5,619 nt of DNA, taken from NCBI GenBank assembly GCA_934754755.1, contig CAKVJS010000086.1:1-5619 (forward strand). Direction: 5' to 3'. Below the pieces are notes generated by a model. The model was given only the letters and a program-made list of their open reading frames with translations. It was not told where the DNA came from and did not search any database. Shown one piece after another: positions 1-5,619 of the stretch; the first letter of the stretch is position 1; the number at the start of each line of letters is the position of its first letter. The stretch is from an uncultured Erysipelotrichales bacterium. Its GTDB lineage: Bacteria; Bacillota_I; Bacilli_A; Erysipelotrichales; Coprobacillaceae. The position numbers and the translations under genes were made by a program.

Positions 1-110
1 TGATCTCGAACAATTTCTTCATTTGAGGACTTATTATCTTCTGCATGTACGGATTGAATAGGAACGAACAAACTAAAGATAAGTAAAAAACTTACTATTA
101 TTTTTTTCAT
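1..110 (-). CDS. Secreted protein of unknown function, 5' part only
   Basis: This is the first 36 codons of a minus-strand gene that leaves the window at its left edge. The start is the ATG at 110-108, preceded on the minus strand by AGGAGG with a 7-base spacer, a strong ribosome binding site. The product begins with MKK, then a hydrophobic stretch (IIVSFLLIFSLFV), then a probable signal peptidase site after VHA (about residue 23), so the protein is probably exported. The mature part starts EDNKSSNEEIVRD, acidic and polar, which is too little to assign a family. It is transcribed divergently from the protease operon, with about 250 bp between the two start codons. It might be another secreted enzyme of the same module, but nothing visible shows this. 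I am confident that it is a gene and do not know its function. Confidence 0.8.
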   Translation of the reverse strand, partial: MKKIIVSFLLIFSLFVPIQSVHAEDNKSSNEEIVRD

Positions 111-156
111 GGTATTTCCTCCTTATTTATTAATTATAAGCGTTTACTTACTATTA

Positions 157-185
157 AGTATAAATATTATACAGGTATAAAACAA
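157..185 (-). promoter_or_regulatory. Probable sigma-A promoter of the minus-strand secreted-protein gene
   Basis: Read on the minus strand, TTGTTT (185-180) and TATACT (162-157) are separated by exactly 17 bases. This fits a vegetative promoter about 40 bases upstream of the ribosome binding site at 123-118. The -10 overlaps an inverted repeat, TACTTA-CTAT-TAAGTA (145-160), which could be an operator. The region is very AT-rich, so chance matches are a real risk. Confidence 0.5.
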
Positions 186-281
186 GTATAATATTATTTT
201 TTTTATTAGTTTAATTTTCATCCTATCAACTATACTATAATGAATAAAACGTAAATATAACATATTATAATTAAATTATGC

Positions 282-309
282 TTGAATTTTATAAATTATC
301 ACTTATAAT
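282..309 (+). promoter_or_regulatory. Probable sigma-A promoter of the protease operon
   Basis: TTGAAT (282-287) and a consensus TATAAT (304-309) are spaced by 16 bases. Transcription would start near 316 and leave a leader of about 45 nt before the protease start. The -10 lies inside an inverted repeat, ACTTA-N6-TAAGT (301-316), similar in sequence to the one over the divergent promoter. A second TATAAT at 236-241 lacks a convincing -35 box. Confidence 0.6.
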
Positions 310-315
310 AATAAG

Positions 316-341
316 TAAAGAAACCGCTTTTTATTTCTTTA
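316..341 (+). other. 5'-UTR stem-loop ahead of the protease ribosome binding site
   Basis: TAAAGAAA (316-323) pairs perfectly with TTTCTTTA (334-341) around a 10-base loop. The stem has 8 bp but only one G-C pair, so it is weak. It would sit almost exactly at the predicted 5' end of the mRNA, ending 7 bases before TAAGGAGG (349-356). A 5'-terminal stem-loop next to a strong ribosome binding site is an arrangement known to stabilise mRNAs such as the B. subtilis aprE leader. That role here is inference. Confidence 0.35.
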
Positions 342-362
342 GTTATTGTAAGGAGGGATATG

Positions 363-1187
363 ATGAACAATAAAAAGAGGATTACAAGATTCGTAATGAT
401 TCTTTTAATCGGGATACTAACAGCTTCTTTTGATAATAAAACAGCGTATGCGATGTCTTACGTAGAACCTATGCGAGTGTTTGGTCCGGATACACGTCAA
501 ATTGTTAGACAACCAGAGTGCGATGTTAACTATTCTCCAATTGGCCGAATCACAAGTTTTTTTCCCGATGGAACGATGATGGTAGGAACGGGCTTTCTCA
601 TTGGAAATGATCTAATTGCAACCGCGGCTCATGTTGTCTTTATGCCAGAACATGGCGGTTATGCAACGGATTATAGTATGTTTGTACCAGCGGATAACAG
701 TGTTGAGGACGGAGGAAATGAAAGACCTTATGGTACTGCCAATTTACTTAGTAATCATATTCATGTTCCTAGGCAGTATCGCGATCCTAATGAGACGGCA
801 CGAGAAAACTATGATTATGCTTTAGTTCGTATCGATCGAGCAATAGGGGTTGATAGTCGAGCGGATCATTTTGATATGCGGGTCGTTCGTTCTGGGGATT
901 TTTTATCCGAAAATATTAATATTACCGGCTATCCTGGGGAAGCACAGGGTAGGACTACACGTAGTATGTGGACAGCTACGGGAGCGGCTATGGTATTAAT
1001 TAATCAAAGAAGGGTTACCTATCGAGTTCCTACTTCTGCCGGGCAAAGCGGAGCACCGATTGTGTTAGCCAGCGATCCACGTGCAGTCATAGGGATTCAT
1101 ACAATGGGTAGAAGGACGTCTCCGGAATATAACTCCGGTGTGATTATGACAGAAGAGGTATATAATTTTTTGAGAAGTGATACGTGA
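363..1187 (+). CDS. Secreted V8-like glutamyl endopeptidase (serine protease, family S1B)
   Basis: This is a trypsin-fold (PA clan) serine protease predicted to cut after Glu/Asp outside the cell. It has 274 residues from the ATG at 363. An ATG at 360 is also in frame, but AGGAGG (351-356) lies only 3 bases from it and 6 from 363. Residues 1-30 form a signal peptide (KKR, then VMILLIGILTA, cleavage after AYA). The triad is His90 (TAAHVV), Asp151 (NYDYALV) and Ser229 (SAGQSGAP). Thr224, five residues before the serine, and His246 in IGIHTMG correspond to V8 protease residues that bind the P1 glutamate, which supports Glu specificity. Residues 39-48 (VFGPDTRQIV) resemble the mature N-terminus of V8/BlaSE enzymes, implying a prosegment of only about 8 residues. 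There is a single cysteine (Cys53). It is the first gene of an operon with the STI-like protein. Family assignment is firm; substrate preference is inferred. Confidence 0.93.
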   Translation: MNNKKRITRFVMILLIGILTASFDNKTAYAMSYVEPMRVFGPDTRQIVRQPECDVNYSPIGRITSFFPDGTMMVGTGFLIGNDLIATAAHVVFMPEHGGYATDYSMFVPADNSVEDGGNERPYGTANLLSNHIHVPRQYRDPNETARENYDYALVRIDRAIGVDSRADHFDMRVVRSGDFLSENINITGYPGEAQGRTTRSMWTATGAAMVLINQRRVTYRVPTSAGQSGAPIVLASDPRAVIGIHTMGRRTSPEYNSGVIMTEEVYNFLRSDT

Positions 1188-1202
1188 TAAGGGGAAATAA
1201 TA

Positions 1203-1754
1203 ATGCATAAAAAAATAATAATAAGTATGTTACTTGTTTGCAGTATTTTTGCTGCAACACCGGTGTATGGGGATCATATAAGCTATGATGTTGTGCGGGA
1301 TATAAAAGGAAATCCTATTAAATCAGGGGAGCTGTATTATATCCGTGTGTATCGATCGGATGGTTCTGGAGAATTTTGGCTTTCTGTTGATGATGCCACG
1401 CATAATACATTAGGATTAACGACGAATTTTCAAAGGGCCAATAATTTTCTTTTTCGTAGTGAAGGCGATTCCTTACATACTGATGGAAAATTTCGTTACA
1501 CACTTGCCGTTAATGATGCAAAGGAATCATTTCCATTTGGATATGAGCATGGAGGGTTCTCTATAGATAAACCTAAGGATCTTACTTTATTTGGATTTTG
1601 GCGGATCACAGGGAAAAAGGTGTATAGATATCTTTTAACATGCAATATAGGTGCTATAAAAGCTGACTTTGAAAACAAAAAGATTACACAAAAAGCAACG
1701 AATGAAACATTTCTTATCTCCTTTTTAGAGGTGAGAGGCAGTAAAAATACGTAA
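1203..1754 (+). CDS. Secreted Kunitz/STI-like beta-trefoil protein, putative protease inhibitor
   Basis: The product has 183 residues, with a signal peptide at about 1-23 (HKK, then IIISMLLVCSIFAA, cleavage after VYG). Residues 31-47 (V-x-D-x-x-G-N-P-I, five residues, Y-Y-I) match the Kunitz soybean-trypsin-inhibitor signature as I remember it, except Lys35 where an acidic/N/T/Y residue is usual. The last third fits the same family: aromatic-WRI at 132-135, YRYLLTC at 141-147, IGAIKAD at 149-155 and a closing L-x-x-x-x-x-x-x-x-L-x-x-F pattern up to 174 follow the third trefoil of STI. The length (about 160 mature residues) is typical. Only one cysteine (147) remains in the mature protein, so the two disulfides of plant members are absent. 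The start codon lies 15 bases after the protease stop, with AAGGGG (1189-1194) as a modest ribosome binding site, so the genes are co-transcribed. A role as inhibitor of the neighbouring protease, or of foreign proteases, is inference. A ligand-binding trefoil with no inhibitory activity is the main alternative. Confidence 0.85.
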   Translation: MHKKIIISMLLVCSIFAATPVYGDHISYDVVRDIKGNPIKSGELYYIRVYRSDGSGEFWLSVDDATHNTLGLTTNFQRANNFLFRSEGDSLHTDGKFRYTLAVNDAKESFPFGYEHGGFSIDKPKDLTLFGFWRITGKKVYRYLLTCNIGAIKADFENKKITQKATNETFLISFLEVRGSKNT

Positions 1755-1843
1755 TCCCTGTTTTAATTGACATGTAATACCACTAATAGACAGCTACAAT
1801 TAACGGAGATGTTGAATTTATTATATAAAAAAAAGGGATTTTT
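1753..1843 (+). terminator. Possible terminator of the protease operon
   Basis: AATCCCTGTTTT (1753-1764) can pair with AAAAAAGGGATT (1829-1840) with one mismatch, and the 3' arm runs into five T residues (1839-1843). The intervening loop is long (64 bases), so this is not a canonical compact terminator. It starts at the last two bases of the stop codon of the upstream gene, which is where a terminator would be expected. Confidence 0.3.
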
Positions 1844-2009
1844 AACATTTCATAAGCCGGTATAAATAAAAAATCATTATTTCCGGACCATGATACTATT
1901 GTTGAATATATAAAAATGAACCAGTTACTTGCAATAACTAAAATTAATTATGTAATACTACGTGTTCTAAGTTTCTTAGGTTTTTATAGGATATTGTGTG
2001 AGGTAATTC
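1755..2009. other. AT-rich non-coding spacer between the protease operon and the pheS leader
   Basis: No gene with a credible ribosome binding site is seen in this 255-base stretch. It contains the 3' arm of the long-range hairpin above. It also holds a CCGG...CCGG hairpin (1857-1886; CCGG plus AAATAA pairing with TTATTTCCGG, 3-base bulge, 7-base loop) and a small hairpin with a T-run (1966-1985). A 41-codon hydrophobic reading frame at 1916-2041 lacks a ribosome binding site and runs through the downstream promoter, so it is not called. Confidence 0.6.
1966..1985 (+). terminator. Weak terminator-like hairpin upstream of the pheS promoter
   Basis: CTAAG (1967-1971) and CTTAG (1975-1979) form a 5-bp stem around TTT, extended by a U-G pair, and are followed by TTTTT (1981-1985). 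The stem is short and AU-rich. It lies just before the pheS promoter and might insulate that operon from upstream transcription. Confidence 0.3.
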
Positions 2010-2037
2010 TTGTTTTCTTAGATAAATTTGCTATACT
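2010..2037 (+). promoter_or_regulatory. Promoter of the pheST operon
   Basis: TTGTTT (2010-2015) and TATACT (2032-2037) are spaced by 16 bases, and the -10 is extended by TG one base upstream (TGCTATACT). Transcription would begin near 2044, directly before the T-box leader. The position fits the expected start of a T-box leader of about 210 nt. Confidence 0.7.
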
Positions 2038-2043
2038 ATAAGA

Positions 2044-2254
2044 AAGCTATGAAAAGGAAATAGTAAATATTAAATTATGTTGCAGAGAGGAAAACAATGG
2101 TGTGAGTTTTCTACATAAGGATATTGAATTCACCTTGGAGTGTGACTAATCCTCACCGTTATACTACGTTACAGTATTTAAGGGCATAATAGTATACTAT
2201 TATGAATTAGGATGGTACCGCGATTTTTCGTTCCTATATATAGGGACTTTTTTT
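2044..2254 (+). ncRNA. T-box leader sensing tRNA-Phe (pheS riboswitch)
   Basis: This leader senses the charging of tRNA-Phe and controls transcription of pheST. Stem I shows AGTA (2062-2065) opposite GAA (2126-2128), the usual loop-E/S-turn. The specifier UUC (2129-2131) follows, with a conserved A at 2132; AAGG (2054-2057) pairs with CCUU (2133-2136) beneath. AGAGAGG (2084-2090) and GGTGTGA (2099-2105, fitting GNUGNGA) are the distal Stem I motifs. A perfect 20-base palindrome at 2185-2204 would form Stem III. The T-box TGGTACCGCG is at 2213-2222; its UGGU bulge complements the ACCA end expected of tRNA-Phe. Antiterminator helices: TAGGA/TCCTA (2208-2212 with 2232-2236) and GCGA/TCGT (2220-2223 with 2228-2231). 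The 5' boundary is inferred from the promoter. Confidence 0.95.
2230..2254 (+). terminator. Intrinsic terminator of the pheS T-box leader
   Basis: GTTCCTA (2230-2236) pairs with TAGGGAC (2241-2247) around a TATA loop, with one G-U pair, followed by seven T residues (2248-2254). Its 5' arm contains the TCCTA that the antiterminator uses, so the two structures exclude each other. This is the regulatory switch of the leader. Confidence 0.9.
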
Positions 2255-2273
2255 ATTTATAAGGAGGAAAGTG

Positions 2274-3326
2274 ATGAAAAACAGTTTATTAGATTTGAAG
2301 CAAAAAGCTATGCAAGAAATTCAAACATGTGATGCATTAACGAAATTAAATGATCTTCGGGTTTTTTACTTAGGGAAAAAAGGACCGATTCAAGATGCTA
2401 TGAAGGCAATGAAGAATATGGAGCCACAAGAGCGTAAAGAGTTTGGACAAGTATCCAATCAAGTAAAACAAGAAATTACCGAAGCTATTGAAATGCGTAA
2501 AGAAACGTTAGAACAAGAGGCTATGAAGGCAAAAATAAATGCTGAAAAAATCGATATATCATTACCCGGATACCGTTTATCCAGTGGTTCTTTACACCCA
2601 TTAACGCGGATTGTTGAGGAAATGGAAGATTTGTTTTTAACAATGGGTTATGAGGTTTCGCAAGGGCCGGAAGTAGAATTGGATCACTATAATTTTGAAT
2701 TAATGAATATTCCAAAAGATCATCCAGCTAGAGATATGCAAGATACATTTTATATTGATGATCAAACGGTATTACGGACGCATACTTCTCCCGTACAAGC
2801 ACGGGTTATGTTAGAAGCGAAAGGCAAAGGACCGATCAAAATTATATGTCCCGGAAAAACGTATCGTAGAGATGATGACGATGCAACCCATTCGCATCAA
2901 TTTATGCAGTGTGAAGGTTTAGTCATCGATAAGAATATTACGATGGCTGATTTAAAAGGGACACTAGAAATATTTGTTAAAAAGATATTTGGTAAGGATC
3001 GGTCGATTCGGTTACGTCCTTCTTATTTCCCTTTTACGGAACCTTCGGTAGAGGTTGATATTTCTTGTCACCATTGTAGTGGAAAAGGATGTTCTATATG
3101 TAAACAAACCGGATGGATCGAAATCTTAGGGGCTGGTATGGTTAATCCGCAAGTGTTAGCGATGTGTGGCTTTGATCCAGAGGTATATCAAGGGTTTGCC
3201 TTTGGTATTGGGATTGAACGGGTCGCTATGTTGCGTTATGGAATACGTAATATCCGTGATTTCTATACATCAGACTTACGCTTTTTAGGACAATTTTCAC
3301 GAAAGGAGTTTACACATGAACGTTAG
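2274..3326 (+). CDS. pheS: Phenylalanine--tRNA ligase alpha subunit
   Basis: This is the catalytic subunit of the cytoplasmic alpha2-beta2 enzyme that charges tRNA-Phe with phenylalanine using ATP. It has 350 residues, close to the usual 340-350. The N-terminal coiled-coil tRNA-binding arm covers about 1-90. Class II motif 1 lies around 107-135, motif 2 around 167-210 (LRTHTSPVQ, then [14 protein letters not shown]) and motif 3 at 307-324 ([18 protein letters not shown]). Cys265, 268, 273 and 276 form the CxxC...CxxC insert seen in Firmicutes PheS, before [10 protein letters not shown]. The ATG at 2274 is preferred because AGGAGG (2262-2267) is 6 bases away; the adjacent in-frame GTG at 2271 is only 3 bases away. 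Expression is set by the T-box immediately upstream. The end overlaps pheT by 11 bases. Confidence 0.98.
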   Translation: MKNSLLDLKQKAMQEIQTCDALTKLNDLRVFYLGKKGPIQDAMKAMKNMEPQERKEFGQVSNQVKQEITEAIEMRKETLEQEAMKAKINAEKIDISLPGYRLSSGSLHPLTRIVEEMEDLFLTMGYEVSQGPEVELDHYNFELMNIPKDHPARDMQDTFYIDDQTVLRTHTSPVQARVMLEAKGKGPIKIICPGKTYRRDDDDATHSHQFMQCEGLVIDKNITMADLKGTLEIFVKKIFGKDRSIRLRPSYFPFTEPSVEVDISCHHCSGKGCSICKQTGWIEILGAGMVNPQVLAMCGFDPEVYQGFAFGIGIERVAMLRYGIRNIRDFYTSDLRFLGQFSRKEFTHER

Positions 3327-5619
3327 TTTAAAGACACTTAATACATATGTTAATATAGAAGATCAGGATCCTAAAATATTAGCTGATAAGATTACGGCAA
3401 TAGGTTTGGAGGTAGAGGGGATGCACCCTTTAGCTAAGGGGAATGATCTTGTCGTCGGTTATATTCATTCTTGTAAGATGCATCCCGATTCCGATCATTT
3501 ACACGTTTGTCAAGTCGAAATAGCGCCGGATACAATTGTACAAATTGTTTGTGGGGCACCGAATGTTGCGGACAAGCAGAAAGTAATTGTTGCTAAGATT
3601 GGCTGTGATTTAGGAGATGGATTTATCATCCGTCAAAGTTCTATTCGAGGACAAGATTCATCAGGAATGATCTGTTCTTTATTGGAACTAGGGATAGATG
3701 GACGTTTCTTATCGGAGGAACAAAAAAAGGGTATTGAGATACTACCATCCGATGCTCCTATTGGTAAAGATGCTTTGTCGTATCTAGGGTTGGATGATAT
3801 GATTTTAGAAATAGGTTTAACGCCCAACCGTAGTGATTGCTTAGCGTTGACTGCTTTGGCGTACGAAGTTGGGGCCTTGTTGCATCGACCGGTTCGATTA
3901 CCAGAAATTACCTATCAAGAAGATGTAAAAAGCGATATATCCATGCAAGTAGAAACCGATCTATGTTCCTTTTTTGGTCTTAAAGTAGTAAAGGGAGTAC
4001 AAAATAAGAGATCCCCTTTATGGCTATCTAGTGCCTTGCTCGCAAATGGAATGAAACCAGTAAATGTCGTTGTCGATATTGCGAACTATGTCATGTTAGA
4101 AACTGGACAACCAATTCATATGTATGACTATGATAAGCTTTTGGATAAACAGTTTATGGTCACAACCGGAAAAGCAGGTACAGAAACTATGTTGGATGGA
4201 CAAGAGTATACGATTGACGCATCGGACATCGTGGTTATGATTGGTGACACCGTTGGAAGCATTGCGGGAGTCATGGGGAGCGAGGCAACAAAGATCGATG
4301 AAAACACAACCAATATAGTCATTGAAGTAGCAACCTTCCATAGTGCTACGATTCGACATACCGCTCGCCGGTTACATCTTTTAACCGATGCGGCAACACG
4401 TTTTACCAAGGAAGCTATTAATACAGCGCAGTCATCCGATGTGTTAGAACGCTGCGCAAATTTATTAGTTACCTTAGCAAAAGGTAAAGAGGTTAGCCAG
4501 TCGATCACCTCTTCGTATGTATATGAAAAAACCATCGTTACGCTTTCTACAGAGCGAGTAAATCATGTATTAGGAACGCAAATAGAAGCCGAAATAGTGG
4601 AAGGAATTTTACAATCACTACAATTTACTTACGAACTAAAAGACGATGTATTTAGTATAACGATACCAAGTTATCGTAAAGATATAACGATGGAAGCTGA
4701 TATGATCGAGGAAGTAGCACGAATGTATGGATATGATAAAATTCCTACTACGTTACCTGTTATGGAGACAAAGCCAGCTAGCCTAACCAAAGAACAAGCT
4801 AAAATAAAGGAAATAAAACATATTCTACAGGATTTAGGACTGCACGAAACGATAACCTATACGCTAACGAGTCAACGTATGGTTACGGATTTTAATCTTT
4901 TCCATCCCGATGATACAACGATAGATCTGCAATCTCCATTAAGCAACGAACATAGTGTTACTCGAAAAAGTTTGATTCCTTCTTTATTGGAGGCAATCCA
5001 ATACAATCAAGCCCATGCGAATAAGGACGTTCATCTTTTTGAATTTTCTACTACCTATAGTCCCCAAAAGGAAGTACAAACATTGGCGATTGCTAGTACC
5101 GGTGCCTATCATCTCGTGCATTTTACACATGTGAACTATGCATCGGATTATTACTTGTTGAAGGGCTTTTTTACAACTATTATGGAACAACTCGGTATTC
5201 GTGAATCACGATATCGACTAGTTCCAATGGCTAGTGATGCTGCCTTTTATCACCCAGGCCGCAGTGCTTATGTTAGGATGGGTAAAGAAACGGTTGGTGT
5301 AATCGGAGCTATTCACCCCGCTATGGAAAAGAAATATGGTGTCCAAGATGTATATACGTTAGAGTTAGATATGTCACACCTATTATCGTTACCAATGAGT
5401 TCCATTCATTTCCAACCGGTGCCTATGTATCCGTCTATTTCTCGGGATATTGCTTTAGTAATGGATACGAATGTGGCGACGTATGATGTGATTCGTAAAA
5501 TTAAGCAAGCAAGCAAACAACTCGTTAAAGAAGCGACTATCTTTGATGTGTATGAAGGAGAACATATGGAAGCAGGTAAGAAGTCAGTGGCTATTTCCTT
5601 AACCTTCCAAAATGCTAAA
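3316..5619 (+). CDS. pheT: Phenylalanine--tRNA ligase beta subunit, 3' end missing
   Basis: This is the beta subunit of the same enzyme, responsible for tRNA-Phe binding and editing of misacylated tyrosine. The frame is open for 768 codons from the ATG at 3316 to the window edge; about 35 codons are missing compared with the usual length of about 800. The ribosome binding site AAAGGAG (3302-3308) lies inside pheS, 7 bases ahead of the start, and the genes overlap by 11 bases, so translation is probably coupled. Domains in order: EMAP/OB tRNA-binding domain (about 40-150; [39 protein letters not shown]); B3/B4 editing domain (about 210-390; [25 protein letters not shown]); B5 domain (about 405-480; [24 protein letters not shown]); catalytic-like core (about 490-695); FDX-ACB anticodon-binding domain (from about 702; [11 protein letters not shown]), truncated by the edge. 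No internal frameshift was found on full translation. Confidence 0.98.
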   Translation, partial: MNVSLKTLNTYVNIEDQDPKILADKITAIGLEVEGMHPLAKGNDLVVGYIHSCKMHPDSDHLHVCQVEIAPDTIVQIVCGAPNVADKQKVIVAKIGCDLGDGFIIRQSSIRGQDSSGMICSLLELGIDGRFLSEEQKKGIEILPSDAPIGKDALSYLGLDDMILEIGLTPNRSDCLALTALAYEVGALLHRPVRLPEITYQEDVKSDISMQVETDLCSFFGLKVVKGVQNKRSPLWLSSALLANGMKPVNVVVDIANYVMLETGQPIHMYDYDKLLDKQFMVTTGKAGTETMLDGQEYTIDASDIVVMIGDTVGSIAGVMGSEATKIDENTTNIVIEVATFHSATIRHTARRLHLLTDAATRFTKEAINTAQSSDVLERCANLLVTLAKGKEVSQSITSSYVYEKTIVTLSTERVNHVLGTQIEAEIVEGILQSLQFTYELKDDVFSITIPSYRKDITMEADMIEEVARMYGYDKIPTTLPVMETKPASLTKEQAKIKEIKHILQDLGLHETITYTLTSQRMVTDFNLFHPDDTTIDLQSPLSNEHSVTRKSLIPSLLEAIQYNQAHANKDVHLFEFSTTYSPQKEVQTLAIASTGAYHLVHFTHVNYASDYYLLKGFFTTIMEQLGIRESRYRLVPMASDAAFYHPGRSAYVRMGKETVGVIGAIHPAMEKKYGVQDVYTLELDMSHLLSLPMSSIHFQPVPMYPSISRDIALVMDTNVATYDVIRKIKQASKQLVKEATIFDVYEGEHMEAGKKSVAISLTFQNAK

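Noticed and set aside
616..825. 69-codon plus-strand reading frame inside the protease gene
   Set aside because: It lies in another frame of a gene with clear catalytic motifs, has no ribosome binding site, and its product resembles no family.
830..1358. Repeated GTATCGATCG in the protease and STI-like genes
   Set aside because: Only two 10-base copies occur, both in coding sequence and encoding different contexts; this is most simply chance.
1768..1800. TTGACA at 1768-1773 with TACAAT at 1795-1800 as a promoter
   Set aside because: The spacer is 21 bases, too long for a normal vegetative promoter, and no gene follows at a suitable distance.
1916..2041. 41-codon hydrophobic reading frame (starts MNQLLAITKINYV) in the spacer before pheS
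   Set aside because: There is no Shine-Dalgarno sequence ahead of the ATG, and the frame runs through a hairpin and the pheS -35/-10 promoter. It may be a chance frame in AT-rich DNA.
3063..3105. Four-cysteine cluster in PheS as a novel zinc-binding insertion
   Set aside because: CxxC-GKGC-xxC before [10 protein letters not shown] is the ordinary form of PheS in many Firmicutes, so it is not new.
4128..4535. 135-codon minus-strand reading frame opposite pheT, with 4096-4359 beside it
   Set aside because: It is antisense to the conserved B3/B4 region of PheT and has no promoter or ribosome binding site; it is an open shadow of real coding sequence.
1..5619. CRISPR arrays, insertion sequences, tRNA or rRNA genes
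   Set aside because: No regularly spaced repeats, transposase motifs, terminal inverted repeats or tRNA cloverleaf were seen on either strand.

Overview
The window comes from an AT-rich, low-GC Gram-positive bacterium, most likely a member of the Bacilli. The evidence is strong AGGAGG ribosome binding sites, a classic T-box leader controlling phenylalanyl-tRNA synthetase, and a PheS/PheT pair of the Firmicutes type (PheS carries a four-cysteine insert before the [10 protein letters not shown] stretch). I cannot name the genus from the sequence alone.

Layout. Positions 1-110 hold the 5' end of a minus-strand gene for a secreted protein of unknown function; it runs off the left edge. A 249-252 bp AT-rich divergent spacer follows, with one recognisable promoter per direction. 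On the plus strand comes a short two-gene operon. The first gene encodes a secreted V8-like (glutamyl endopeptidase, family S1B) serine protease with a complete His/Asp/Ser triad. Fifteen bases after its stop, a second gene encodes a 183-residue secreted protein that I read as a Kunitz/STI-type beta-trefoil, a fold best known from plant protease inhibitors. From 1755 to about 2009 there is an AT-rich non-coding gap with terminator-like hairpins. A promoter at 2010-2037 then starts a tRNA-Phe-sensing T-box leader (specifier UUC, antiterminator, intrinsic terminator). The leader is followed by pheS and, overlapping it by 11 bases, pheT, which is cut by the right edge after 768 codons.

How the parts work together. 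pheS-pheT is an ordinary housekeeping operon: uncharged tRNA-Phe stabilises the antiterminator and lets transcription proceed into the alpha and beta subunits. The left half looks like an accessory secretion module beside this conserved locus. A secreted PA-clan protease and a probable secreted STI-fold protein are made from one mRNA, which raises the possibility of a bacterial protease/cognate-inhibitor pair built on a plant-like inhibitor fold. That pairing is inference. The protease call is strong, the STI-fold call is moderate, and inhibition of this particular protease is untested.
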